Shown: positions 32,701 to 47,375, counted from the first letter of the stretch. The stretch: DNA of 64,000 bases from Isoetes taiwanensis (GCA_021234155.1 JAJEKV010000080.1:358182-422181), one strand, 5' to 3'. Translations and numbers: made by a program. The notes: generated by a model from the sequence alone, not told the origin.

Positions 32701-33108
32701 TGCTATGCATGCGAGCATCCAACCAGCACAGAAAAGCAACTTTTTTTCAAGGAGTTGAAGGTTGTACTTGTTGATGACAGCCTACACAAAGGGTTTCTAA
32801 ACCCTGCATACACAATCGTTCCTGTTATGCCTTTCAAGGGGCAAGAAGAGGACAACTTTTTGCAGAAGTTTGTGTGTCCAGCTTTGGAATACTTGTCTTC
32901 ACATACAGTACAGGAAACGATCTCACAAATTGACATCTCTGATGCATGGTTGGACAAGGAGACAGTTGCAGTGCTGGATTACTGCCTCAACAACTATCTT
33001 GTCTCGGCCTACTATATCCTCAATGCTCCATTAGAAGTACAAAGGCAAATTGCCGGGCACCCTTCCTGGCGAGGAGCATGACTCTGAAGACTTCGATGAC
33101 TCATGAAG
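29778..33108 (+). CDS. Coiled-coil / RING-H2 / FCP1-like HAD domain protein of the transposon
   Basis: Exon 1 (29778-29840) encodes MVKKVVNPPLSQRIPMDAMR(R). A 72 bp intron (gtaagc...tttcag, 29841-29912) joins in phase to exon 2 (PRRNVPLRPDLANCRTEED...). After ~165 residues of unknown fold comes a coiled coil (30489-30884), a RING-H2 finger (30941-31067), a Ser/Thr-rich then acidic linker with further introns (cag/ag sites near 31765 and 31902), and an FCP1-like HAD domain (32415-32960). The likely true C-terminus is GEEHDSEDFDDS, stopping at ~33108. At least five one- or two-base frame changes separate the parts, mostly in homopolymers or CAG/CTG/CG-type contexts, so some are probably assembly errors. 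One gene or two adjacent genes are both possible. Its role in transposition is unknown. Confidence 0.6.
30489..30884 (+). other. Coiled-coil segment of the plus-strand gene
   Basis: 131 codons rich in E, K, Q, A and L with heptad-like spacing (for example MIQDMQEALKLQQNDLVSKK and EIHSLEREKDMAEYMLKSLL). The frame is entered from the upstream segment by a slip in ggggaaaat (~30462) and left by another near aaaagaaatg (~30882). It is expected to mediate oligomerisation. Confidence 0.65.
30941..31067 (+). other. RING-H2 zinc finger of the plus-strand gene
   Basis: The order is CSTC, 15 residues, CGHHYHVSC, ~9 residues, then CLEC: C-x2-C-x15-C-x-H-x2-H-x2-C-x9-C-x2-C, the full cross-brace set of eight ligands. 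The last CLEC pair is one base out of frame with the rest because of a slip in the ggaaaaagga run (31042-31052). RING-H2 domains typically recruit E2 enzymes for ubiquitin transfer; that this one does so is inference. Confidence 0.75.
32415..32960 (+). other. FCP1-like HAD phosphatase domain of the plus-strand gene
   Basis: Motif I reads KCMVL-DINGVI (32415-32448, one-base slip after CMVL). The nucleophile Asp is kept and the second position is Asn, as in the plant 'DLNG' class of FCP1/NIF-like HAD proteins. Next come ARKYLICRPGYHEFVEWALQ, RFDIVIW, LLRNTRDMVDALFPD (a two-base slip at 32602), KQLFFKELKVV and the motif LVDDSLHKGFLNPAYT (~32767-32815) that places the magnesium-binding Asp pair. 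Known relatives dephosphorylate phosphoserine/threonine, including the RNA polymerase II tail; substrate here is unknown. Confidence 0.75.
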
Positions 33109-33409
33109 TAACCATTGTACACTACTTTTTTGTAATATATATGTATGATTACTTTGTCTTATCTTGAGTATTGAGTGATCTTGAGTGATGTCTCTAAACT
33201 TGAGTGTACAATTTTCTGTAATATATATCAAGCTTACTCTCCAATACTACAAGCATTGTTTCCAATACTAAAATACTCCAATACAGCAGTCCAATACTAC
33301 AAACATTGTCTCACAAGCATTGTCTCCAATACAATGATCAAAATTTGAGACAAGTACACAAGTAACTACAGACCTGTTACAATGATAAAACAACTAGGTC
33401 AAAGCATAT

Positions 33410-36400
33410 TCAACCTTCATATGGCAGACTGTCAAGGATCATCTGGTGAGTAGCCTGTTCAAGGGAAAATCTGTTGGTGCTAGGAATCTGATTCATCTCA
33501 AACTTGATAGTTGATACGTGATGATTGTACTGGAAAGTCAGGCCTTTGTCTTCAAGTAGCTCCCAACTACCATCCCGGCCGACAAGATAGTACAAACCAG
33601 CCAACACATGTTCATCCACATTGAAGGTTCTGATTCAGCCTATCCTTGACAATTTCACAAGGATATGCCTCGGCTTAACACATTTGACCACATAGAAATC
33701 CGCATTCTCCCGATTTCCTCCCCGGCTACAACAAAGAAAGTTATCACCTTCCCACGTTTCCACTAAGCCACTCTCCATCACCTTCAAAAAATGCCTCATC
33801 GATTTCGGCCTTCAGTGACTTTCACCAAGAGACTTATCCGGGTTTTAGTGTAACATATTTCCAATTCTTCAACTTGTGCTTGTTCACACAAGATGACCGG
33901 CTTCTTTCAAACAAGTTACCACAGTAAACAACTTAAACCTCTATGAGCCACCCTTTGTGCTTTGATTTAAGGTATGTCCTGATGTCGTATTTGCTTGGTC
34001 CCTTCCACTCGCACGCCCAGCTGGTCCGTCCTATCAACATCATCCTTTCCACTACCCGTATACCGCAAGAAGACAACAAGTATTGCATTTCACGACAAAG
34101 ATAATACAAAGACTACTCATCACATTACAACAGTTCACAGACAGACTTAAAGCAGATGAAAGCACTATTCAGCACATTACAGCCAGTTTACAGGAAAGAC
34201 TACTCAACGAATTACAACAGATGAAAGCATAATACCTTTTGATGTCCCCGTTGTTGGTACCTTCATTCCAACGAAGTTGTAATTCACTGTGCATCAGAAG
34301 ACTTCTAAATCTCACCCCATCATACTTGAGTCGCTCTATAGTGAATGCCCTTTAAGGACCGCCCCTTGCCCATCGCGGCTCTCCCTTACCATGGGCTGTC
34401 CTTAAAGAAATTCCATACTATTTCCTTCCCTAGCTCATGGTGATATCTTGGTAGGAAATAGAATGGCCGGGCAGATTTGAATTGGCTAGAACAACCATCT
34501 GACCAAACTATATGCCTGGAGAAATCTACACCATTTGATACAAGCCATGAATTGTGCTTTCTAAGACAAGTCTGCACAAAAAGAGTGTCATGAAGCTTGT
34601 CATCACTCAAGTAAAAATGGGTTTCCTTCAATAGCTTCGATCCTTAACTGATGTCCATCCTATAATGTAATGTGGACGAATTGTTATCCGGGTCATTGTG
34701 CCAATGTTGGCTTTGAACCTCCCTTTATATTTTTATGCCGTAATTTTTCCGCAAAAATCAATTACGAAACAATGGTGCCATCTTAGATATTGTCCAGGGC
34801 AACCCCGAATTGCATGGCCTGGCCATCTAGCCCTCAGAATTGTGTGGCACCGAATATCTTCAATGTGGAACACGATATGAAATGAAATCCTTCAACGCCG
34901 TTCTCTTGTAAGACAATCTAAGGACTGGCTTTGGTCCTTTTTTTTTTTCCCTTGCCATTTGAGGTCTCGGTTTTGTGTTGCAACTTCGTGACCGTGGTCC
35001 CACCAGCTTTCCTTTGGATTTCTTACTTTTGTTTCCTTCTTCTCAACTTGTCTTTGCAGCCTTCAAAATGGTCCCACCAGCCTACCTTGGATTTCTTATT
35101 TTTGTTCCCTTCTTCTCGCCTTTTGCTGTTGCAGCTTTGGTCAGGTCCCACCAGCTACCTTGGATTTCTTACTTTTGTTTCCTTCTTGGTGGCATTGGCT
35201 CTTTTCACGCCGCCACTGGCACCTCCTTTTGGTAACGATAGCTGCAGAACTCCACCAGCCTCTTCGTCTCCCATTGGAATCAGAACAAGGTTCAGAGCAT
35301 AAAATAGAAGATTAGCGCAAGTTGAAAGCACAAAGATTTTCTCACGGATGACAAAGACATATCAACATGTTTCAAAGATGCAATAAAGAGAGTATTACCT
35401 TTTCAAACGCCTTCCATTCAAGCAAGAACTCATGATTCTCTTTCTCTTGGACATATAGGAAGAGTTTTTATGCCACACTTCGACATGTCTGCATCAAAGC
35501 AAGCCATGTTTATGCCATTCTTCACCCTCGCTCTTTGTTGCAAAACCCGACCCTCCGTGAGCTCGGTTGGTTGAGTCATACATTATGTTGGCTGGCCTGA
35601 CTTCTCACCAGTCCACGCACCTCGCTGCAGTGCACTTGCACTCTTCACCATGAAATCTAGTTTTCACGACCTTAATGCATTCGGGGCTACCCCCGCATAC
35701 CCAACTTCATATGGTATATGCAACAACAAGGTTTCCTTTTCGATACTTTCTTTACATAAATAGGCTTCAACTTAAAACCTTTAAGCAAACAGGTGTTCGG
35801 GATGTGCCTTTTGTATTGTTGAAATAGCTGCAACTTGAATGGTGGCCGTTGGTTAGAAATATTTATGCAATAATAGCAAAGAAAAATTTGTATGGAAACT
35901 TTATACCAGGTGACCTCCATAAGGTGCAAGGGATAAGAAACGGATGTTCACCGGCCTGCATCGATTTAGCTTGGGTATGCCTTGATTCTTTTCTCACGCA
36001 GATTGGGCTCAACGAGAATAGTGCATTAGATTTATTCAAATTCCAAGATCTAAGTGTAATATTCTTTGCAGTAGTTTTATCTCGGGGCGTATTAGTCTTG
36101 AGATATATTTAGTGTGCTAGTCCTTGAGCAGTCATCTTTGTGTGGGTGAGCAAAGGAGACTCTTCAAGAATGGTGGACTTTAACTTCAAATGACGCCCTT
36201 TTGTTATAGAGATATTTGGGTGCATATGGCAGCATTGTTTTATGCTGGTCTAGTCTTGACTGCTTTTAGATGTGGAGCACATGTAACTTGGATAGAGTCT
36301 AGTTCTCTCATGTTGGCCCCGCCCATCCCCACTGGAAGAAGGTGTGGATATTAGAAAAGTCCATCATGAAAGGTCGCCTCTTGGAATGTGATTCTATGTG

Positions 36401-37827
36401 GGACATGGGACGGGGAGGACCGCGATGCTCCTATAGCCGCCACGGGTTGAATGGTGGGTTATGAGCCCAGCCAGGGATGGGGAGCTTTAAGCTTTGGCTT
36501 TTCTTCTAGCTGGTAGAGCTAAGGAAGAAGAAACCCATTGCAAGTGTCCATGGGCATTTGAAGTGGAAGTGGACCACCCATTGGGAGAGGCCTTTGCATT
36601 TGTATCCTAAAGAAGATGGTGAGAATGTATACCTTTTAGTACGAGAAATTGGAAAGGGATTTGCATTCTTCCAAGAGTACTAAGGTACGATTGTGTATGG
36701 GCCGAAGTTAACGCCAGGGAAGAAGCTCCCACTTTCTTTGTTCGGGTCCAATCGCATTTGCATTTTCTGAGGTGGATCTTAACGGGTATCTTCTTCGTAT
36801 ATCGTGATCGCCTTTGAGATGGATTGTATAATGGCATGCTTGCCTTTTACTTCATACTTGGGTAGATTGTGCTGAAATGCCTAGGATATCAGGCTACTAT
36901 GGAGCCACAAATAAATGTTTTTACATACTATTATTAATAAAAATATAAAAATCTTGCTTTCAAAAAAAAAAAAAAAAAAAAAAAATTCGGAAGCCTGACT
37001 CTCCAACAGTGTTCACAACATCTTTCTTGCAAGGAGAGACTCTGCTATTTTGTTTCAGAATTACATTATTATGCTTTGCTTGCAAGCGTGGGTGAGAGAA
37101 TCGCGACCTCAACCTCCTTTGGAAGCTAGACCACAGACCATTTCCAAAAACGGCTTCTGATTTTCTTAATGCAGCAGTTGCAATTGTTGACCTTATGCAA
37201 CCTATCATAAGAAATATTGCACATTAATCAATGAACATATCCCAGCCAGCATCACTCAGCAGATACAAGCACTTAAAAGCATGAAGAAGCACATGCATGA
37301 AAGCAAGAATTAGATGTACCTAACAGCCCTGCCATAGTGGAATTGCATCTCGATTTTGTGGAAGAAGCCATCACCAGTGTTGAGGTTCTCGCTATCCAAA
37401 TATCATGGTTCCTTTGCCTCTTTGTGGCTGCCATGCACTCCTTTGGATTTGGCAAAATTCCGTGTTCGAGATTTCCATTTCGGATGATGAACCACCCTCT
37501 TCATCACATCGGCCTTTGAGTTCGGGTGAATGCTTTTTGGTGAGCTTGTTGAAGTAATCAACTACAAGCTTGGCTATTTCTTTTGCTCGCCTCGCGGCTC
37601 GTCGATCCTCCCGCTCAACCGCCGCTTTCCTCATCTTATTCGAATCAGTATTCTCTCTTTCTCTCTGCATCCAATTTCTTGTAAATTGCGTAGGAAACCG
37701 GATCTTCACGCCGATATTTCCCGTGGTTACATTGACATCCAACAAATCGAACATTGTATTGGAATTCATCAGCCGAAAAGTCCAATGCTAAAAGTGTGAT
37801 TGCCTCCAGGCCGATATCGGGAGCCAT
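33410..37827 (-). CDS. DDE-like transposase gene, copy 1 (only copy with its 3' end)
   Basis: Starts at an ATG at 37827 and ends with HQMILDSLPYEG and a stop at 33410-33412. Order of parts on the minus strand, clearer in copies 2 and 3: basic N-terminal exon; exon with NSRVSPCKKDVVNTV; Cys-rich exon (CCCIYHMKLE, CEVCGPGEKC, CQKCG); Lys-rich 27-residue repeats; core exon with NYRARWQ, VSVIDFAENYS, VQSQHW, IVWSDGCSSQFKS and HGKG(x)HDG; then an intron and the C-terminal exon (33410-34050) with FYVVKCVKPRHILVKL and DEHVLAGLYYLVGRDGSWEL. The D...D...D/E-bearing motifs recur in uncharacterised proteins of many eukaryotes and look like a DDE transposase. Many small indels in this copy fall at CHG/CG sites, and a retro-insertion splits it at 35944-36982. 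Confidence 0.65.
35944..36982 (+). mobile_element. Polyadenylated retro-insertion in a transposase exon, copy 1
   Basis: ~1 kb plus-strand insert with an aataaa signal (~36909) and a 24-base A-tail, followed by the target sequence aaattcgg. See 43135-44170 for the clearest copy. Confidence 0.65.
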
Positions 37828-38116
37828 GAAATTCCCGAGAGGGAGAATAAGTGAATTGAGGGAGAATTTTCATGGGCCATGAGGTCTGGTAGTTCGGGCT
37901 CGATCGAATTTGGCAACGCATCACTTACCACTCGCCAAAATCCAGCCAAAATCCCACAATCATTTTCCCTACTTGGTTCGTTAATGAGGTGGACGGCGAG
38001 TACATGAAGGGCGCCAAAAAATATGACGGCCACGCCCACCAAAGACTAAATTAAGCAAAAAAGCAGGGTGCTTTTAAGCTGGCTAAAATCTCGCTATAAG
38101 CATGCTACAAGCATGC

Positions 38117-38157
38117 GTCCGACGATGCTTTTGATACCCACCAGCATACTTTCACCC
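38117..38157 (-). repeat. Right terminal inverted repeat of the transposon, copy 1
   Basis: atacccaccagcatactttc then accc, followed by TAAA (38158-38161). Reverse complement of the left end at 29460. The adjacent palindrome reads gcatgcgtccgacgatgc here, one CG-type base short in each half. Confidence 0.75.
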
Positions 38158-41270
<3,113 letters not shown>

Positions 41271-42159
41271 CGATTTCACAGACAAAGATAATACAAAGAC
41301 TACTCATCACATTACAACAGTTCCACGCGGGCAAGCACTTAAAGCGGATGAAAGCACTATTCAAGACATTACTGCCAGCTTTGGTGCAGCACTACTCAAC
41401 GTAATACAACAGATGAAAGCATAATACCTTTTGATGTCCCCGTTGTTGGTACCTTCATTCCAACGAGTTCGCGACCATTGCGCGGGCAAAGACTTCTAAA
41501 TCTCACCCCATCATACTTGAGTCGCTCTATAGTGAATGCCCCTTTAAGGCCGCCTTGCCCATCGTGCTCTCCCCTTACCATGGGCTGTCCCAAAGAAATT
41601 CCATACTATTTCCTTCCCTAGCTCATGGTGATATCTTGGTAGGAAATAGAATGGCTCAAAGGCAGATTTGAATTGGCTAGAACAACCATCGACCAAACTA
41701 TATGCACCGAGAAATCTACACCATTTGATACAAGCCATGAATTGTGCTTTCTAAGACAGTGCTGCACAAAAAGAGTGTCATGAAGCTTGTCATCACTCAA
41801 GTAAAAATGGGTTTCCTTCAATAGCTTTCTGATCCCAGAACTGATGTCCATCCTATACGTAATGTGGACGAGAATTGTTATCTGGTCATTGTGCCAATGC
41901 TGGCTTTGAACCTCCCTTTATATTTTTATGCTGTAATTCTCTGCAAAATCAATTACAGAAACAATGGTGCCATCTTAGATATTGTCCAGGCAACTCCTGA
42001 ATTGCATGGCCTGCCATCTAGCCCTGTAATTGTGTGGCACGAATATCTTCAATGTGGAACACAGATATGAAATGAAATCCTTCACTGCCGTTCTCTTGTA
42101 AGACAATCTAAGGACTGGCTTTGGTCCTTTCTTTTTTTTTCCCTTGCCATTTGAGGTCT

Positions 42160-42400
42160 CGTCTTGTGCTGCAGCTTCAGACTGTGTCCCACCAGCTTCC
42201 TTGGATTTCTTACTTTTGTTTCCCTTCTTCTCAACTTGTGCTGCAGCTTCAGGCTGTGTCCCACCAGCTACCTTGGATTTCTTATTTTTGTTCCCCTTCT
42301 TCTCAGCTTGTGCTGCAGCTTCAGGCTGTGTCCCACCAGCTACCTTGGATTTCTTACTTTTGTTTCCCTTCTTGGTGGCATTGGCTCTTTTCTTTCTACA
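42160..42400 (-). repeat. Three 27-residue Lys-rich repeats within the transposase gene
   Basis: Each repeat (81 bp) reads KKGNKSKKSKVAGGTQPEAA followed by AQxE, with small substitutions. The next residues are GKGKKKKGPK. The strong basic runs look like nuclear-localisation or DNA-binding tails. The repeats are also present in copies 1 (~35020-35200) and 3 (~49390-49590), where indels obscure the frame. Confidence 0.75.
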
Positions 42401-43134
42401 CGCCACCGCACCTCCTTGGTAACGATGCGCAACTCCACCAGCCTCTTCTGTCTCCACTGGAATCTGTAACAAGGTCCGTAGCATAAAACAGAAGATTAGC
42501 GCAAGTTGAAAGCACAAAAGCAGTATTCAGCGGATGACAGCACATATCAACATGTTTCAGCATGCAATAAAGAGAGTATTACCTTTTCAAACGTCTTCCA
42601 TTCAAGCAAGAACTCATGATTCTCTCTTTCTCTTGGACATATAGGAAGAGTTTTTATGCCACACTTCTGACATGTCTGCATCAAGCAGTCATGTTTATGC
42701 CATTCTTCACCCTCGCTCTTGTTGCAAACCACAGCCCTCCAGAGCTCGCTGGTTGAGTCATACGTATGTTGGCTGGCCAGACACTTCTCACCAGGTCCAC
42801 AGACCTCGCAGGTGCACTTGCACTCTTCACCATGAAATCTAGTTTTCGCTGACCTTAATGCATTCAGGGCTACCCTGGCATACTCCAACTTCATATGGTA
42901 TATGCAACAACAGGTTTCCCTTTCTGATACTTTCTTTACATAAATAGGCTTCAACTTCTCGAAAACCTTTAAGCAAACAGGGTGTTCAGGATGTGCCTTT
43001 TTGTATTGTTGAAATAGCTGCAGCTGAATGGTGGCCGTTGGTTAGAAATATTTATGCAATAATAGCAAAGAAAAATTTGTATGGAAACTTATACCTGTGT
43101 GACCTCCATAAGGTGCAAGGGATAAGAAATTCGG

Positions 43135-44170
43135 ATGTTCACTGCTGCATCAGATTTAGCTTGGGTATGCCTTGATTCTTTTCTGCTGCAGATTGGGCTC
43201 ACGAGAATAGTGCATTAGATTTATTCAGCCGGCATCTAAGTGTAATATTCTTGCAGTAGTTTTATCTGGGGCAGAATAGTCTTGAGATATATTTAGTGTG
43301 CTAGTCCTTGAGCAGTCATCTTTGTGTGGGTGAGCAAAGGAGACTCTTCAAGAATGGTGGACTTTAACTTCGGCGGCATGCCTTTTGTTATAGAGATATT
43401 TGGGTGCATATGGAAAGCATTGTTTTCGCGTTGGTCTAGTCTTGACTTTTTTTAGATGTGGAGCACATGTAACTTGGATAGAGTCTAGTTCTCTCATGTT
43501 GGCCCGCTTCCATCCCAACCTGGAAGAAGGTGTGGATATTAGAAAAGTCCGGTCATGAAAGCGACCGCCTCTTGGAATGTGATTCTATGTGGGACATGGA
43601 TCGGAGGACCGCATGCTCCTATAGCTGCTTGCTGGTTGAATGGTGGGTTATGAGCTCAGCCAGGGATGGGGAGCTTTAAGCTTTGGCTTTTCTTCTAGCT
43701 GGTAGAGCGCAAGGAAGAAGAAACCCATTGCAAGTGTCCATGGGCAGCTGAAGTGGAAGTGGACCACTCCATTGGGAGAGGCCTTTGCATTTGTATCCTA
43801 AAGAAGATGGTGAGAATGTATACTCTTTTAGTGCAGAAATTGGAAAGCGATTTGCATTCTTCCAAAGAGTACTAAGGTACAGATTGTGTATGGGCCGAAG
43901 TTAACGCCGAGGGAAGAAGCTCCCACTTTCTTTGTTCGTCCCTTCGCATTTGCATTTTTGAGGAGGTGGATCTTAAGCGGGTATCTTCTTGGGTATATCG
44001 GGGATCGATCTTGGAGATGGATTGTATAATGGCATGCTTGCCTTTTACTTCATACTTGGGTAGATTGTGCTGAAATGCCTAGGATATCAGGCTACTATGG
44101 AGCCACAAATAAATGTTTTTACATACTATTATTAATAAAAATATAAAAATCTTGCTTTCAAAAAAAAAAA
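43135..44170 (+). mobile_element. Polyadenylated ~1 kb retro-insertion (5'-truncated LINE or processed transcript)
   Basis: The insert has an aataaatg signal at ~44107 and an A-tail at 44160-44173, and is flanked by aaattcgg (43127-43134 and 44171-44178). Removing it restores an open minus-strand exon across the site (GESGFRISYPLHLMEVTQ, then a gtataag splice donor). Internal frames such as CGAHVTWIESSSLMLARFHP (copy 3, ~50680) do not identify the source. Present at the same place in all three copies, so it predates the array. Confidence 0.75.
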
Positions 44171-45312
44171 AAATTCGGAAGCCTGACTCTCCAACAGTGT
44201 TCACAACATCTTTCTTGCAAGGAGAGACTCTGCTATTTTGTTTCCAGAATTCTGTTATGCTTTGCTTGCAAGCAGGGGTGAGAGAATCGCACCTCAACCT
44301 CCTTTGGAAGCTAGACCACAGACCATTTCCAAAAACGGCTTCTGATTTTCTTAATGCAGCAGTTGCAATTGTTGACCTTATGCAACCTATCATAAGAAAT
44401 ATTGCACATTAATCAATGAACATATCCCAGCCAGCATCACTCAGCAGATACAAGCACTTAAAAGCATGAAGAAGCACAGGCATGAAAGCAAGAATTAGAT
44501 GTACCTAACAGCCCTGCCATAGTGGAATTGCATCTCGATTTTGTGGAAGAAGCCATCACCAGTGTTGAGGTTCTGGCTATCCAAATATCATGGTTCCTTT
44601 GCCTCTTTGTGGCTGCCATGCACTCCTTTGGATTTGGCAAAATTCCAGGTTCTGAGATTTCCATTTCGTGATGATGAACCACCCTCTTCATCACATCGGC
44701 CTTGAGTTCGGGTGAATGCTTTTTGGTGAGCTTGTTGAAGTAATCAACTACAAGCTTGGCTATTTCTTGCCTGCGTCTCGTGCTCAGATCCTCCCGTTCA
44801 ACCGCTGCTTTCCTCATCTTATTCCGTAATCTGTATTCTCTCTTTCTCTCTGCATCCAATTTCTTGTAAATTGCAGAGGAAACTGGATCTTCACGCGATA
44901 TTTCCTGTGTTGCATTGACATCCAACAAATCTGGAACACTGTATTGGAATTCATCAGGCCGAAAGTCCAATGCTAAAAGTGTGATTGCCTCCAGGCCGGT
45001 ATCAGGGAGCGCCATGAAATTCCTGAGAGAGGGAGAATAAGTGAATTGGAGGGAGAATTTTCGCGGGCCATGAGGTCGTGGTAGTTCTGGGCTCGATCGA
45101 ATTTGCAACGTACTACTTACCACTCGCGCGAAAATCCAGCCAAAATCCCACAATCATTTTCCTAACGGTTCGTTAATGAGGTGGACGTGCGAGTACATGA
45201 AGGGCGTCAAAAATATGACGGGCAGTTACGCCCACCAGCACCCAAATTAAGCAAAAGCAGGGGTGCTTTAAGCGGGCTAAAATCCTGCTATAAGCATGCT
45301 ACAAGCATGCGT

Positions 45313-45353
45313 CCGGACGCATGCTTTTGATACCCACCAGCATACTTTCACCC
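45313..45353 (-). repeat. Right terminal inverted repeat of the transposon, copy 2
   Basis: Ends catactttcaccc at 45353, followed by TAAA. The inner palindrome gcatgcgtccggacgcatgc is intact at 45304-45323. Confidence 0.75.
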
Positions 45354-47314
45354 TAAAATCAACACTGCCAACATATCAAAATACATTATAGTGCCCCCCC
45401 CATAAATTAGTCTACAAATCCAATATAAATATGGTACTCTAAAAAAAAACATGTGTAACATACATAATACAACGAGCGCATTGACCATTGAAAAAAAAAA
45501 TATATAGCAATGCATAATACACATTAACCATTGGAAATAATCTTGGAAAGTGGTATTAATACATTGGAAATCACATTGCAATTTGTAAACCACCGGAAGG
45601 CGATGTTTTGATGTTTTTAAAATACCCTGTGCTTTCTCGGTGGCACCGCTTAGAGTGCCACCACAAGTTTATTAAGAATTGTACTACACATTTAACAGGT
45701 ATTTACACACGTTTTTACACAAATTTATTTATATAGATTACAGATTTGTAGACAAATTTATTGGCAACACTATTACACAAGTTTACAACTGAAAATGAGC
45801 TTTCATCATTGATCTTCAAAAAAATTACAGATTTCTTTGATCAATGATACTGATCAGAGAATAGTCACTTCAAAAAAAGTTCATCTCACAGTTTGTAAGA
45901 CCATATATTTCCAAATCATAGCTTCATAACCCATGTTTCTATCTCCACAAAATCCCCGTTTCTATAAGCCCACCATAGGTTTGTAGATCCTTTCGGAAGA
46001 GCTAACTGCTCAGCCAAAGTAAGCTTCTAGTCTGCAGCTACTAGTCTGCTCAGCCAAAGTATGCTTTGCCATAGAGACTAGCTACTTAGTATAGATTGAT
46101 TGAGCTCCTAGTTATGGCACAGATCAGACGAGCTTTACACCCTGCGATGTGAGAAAATGGAAAATAAAAATGGGCAGTGTGTAGTGCAATGTATTTTCCT
46201 GCAACATAATACTGCAAGAAACACATAATGTATGCACTTGAGTCGACTCTGACCTCGACCTCCAATACCTTTAAGAACTCATTCAATTAAATAACAAGTG
46301 TCGGCTTTACCAACTTCAATAACAAACATTTACCATAGAAACTTGAAAAGTCTCAAAACCACCAGAAAAACTCATTGTAATTCGACCTCCACAAGGTCTC
46401 TAAACTCCAGAAATTAGGTAGCACCACCTTTGGAACTCCACAACTTACTACAGACGACTAAAAGCTCTCCCAAATCTACCAAGAACCCGCTCAAAATAGA
46501 GCTCTAACCTCCCAACTCAAAAAAAGAAGACTTAGGAGTAAGCAACCCGATGACGACGAAGATCAGCATCGGCAAAACTCTGGAACTACGACATAGCTAA
46601 GCTTGAAAAGGAAGAAAAAAAAATGACGATAGAAACAAAAAAGAAATTTTTTTTTTTTTCCGGTTCGCCCGAATTTTGCCTTGGAGCCTCATGCCAGTGC
46701 CATCTAACGCTTTACATTACGACGATGGCATGTTCCCAACCACATACATTGAAAATCAATGTGCCACAAAATAGACATTAACCACTAGTTAATACATTAG
46801 CCATCATTCTACAAAATAGTAAAATGGCAAAAATAACAACTAGGAAAAATATAAACCTTACTATTTTGAGAGCATTGGAAATCATTTAGCACCTAATACA
46901 ATGGCAAATAGATAAAGCACCCTCCAGGAATTGGACCTAGATCACATCATTGGTAGGTGAGATATACTTGAGGGTCCGCACTAATGTTGGAATGAAGCCT
47001 ACAAAATTATACATGTACACACAACACAAGGATTCAATGAATTGGACGAATGAACGGACGGGCAGAGACATGCAGACGCATGCATGCATGCAGATGCAGG
47101 CAGGCGCAAAAAAGCAGCAGAGAGACATATAGTATTTTTATATCATACAACATGGCAACATTCTATAAGAACATATGACAAGTCTTCTAATAGAGACCGA
47201 ACATTTAAGACCTCCTAAATTGAATGCAAGGTCAATTCATTGTCCAAGAAGAAACACCATAGAGCACAACTTCATGTGTTGGTGCCATCACACCAACACT
47301 ACAAATACATATTC

Positions 47315-47375
<61 letters not shown>

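Larger units (their letters stand above)
29460..38157. mobile_element. 8.7 kb two-gene DNA transposon with terminal inverted repeats
   Basis: The ends are imperfect inverted repeats of ~30-40 bp beginning GGGTGAAAGTAT, flanked by TAAA on both sides. Inside are two convergent genes: a RING/FCP1-like gene starting 318 bp from the left end, and a DDE-like transposase gene starting ~330 bp from the right end. Their stops lie ~300-330 bp apart near 33.1-33.4 kb. The symmetry, the terminal repeats and the transposase make an autonomous-type element the best reading. A 4 bp duplication is known for several superfamilies, but I cannot assign one. Part of it is amplified downstream without the left end. 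Confidence 0.75.
41427..45015 (-). pseudogene. DDE-like transposase gene, copy 2 (3'-truncated)
   Basis: ATG at 45015. The first exon encodes ~185 residues, basic and helical (AERKREYRLRNKMRKAAVER). Then come an exon at ~44175-44385 (NSRVSPCKKDVVNTVGESGF), interrupted by the retro-insertion at 43135-44170, and an exon ~42585-43027 with LQLFQQYKKAHPEHPVCLKV, CCCIYHMKLE, CTCEVCGPGEKC and HDCLMQTCQKCG. Lys-rich repeats follow (~42135-42440). The core exon (~41427-42130) has VPHNYRARWQAMQFRSC, an in-frame TAA (41975-41977), DGTIVSVIDFAENYS, and SDGCSSQFKSA-like and HGKG sequence with small indels. The gene stops at the unit junction, so the C-terminal exon is lost. Confidence 0.75.

Noticed and set aside
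36909-36985. Native poly(A) end of a host gene on the plus strand
   Set aside because: A genomic A-tail with a flanking target repeat, inside an exon of an opposite-strand gene, indicates a retro-insertion rather than a gene terminator.
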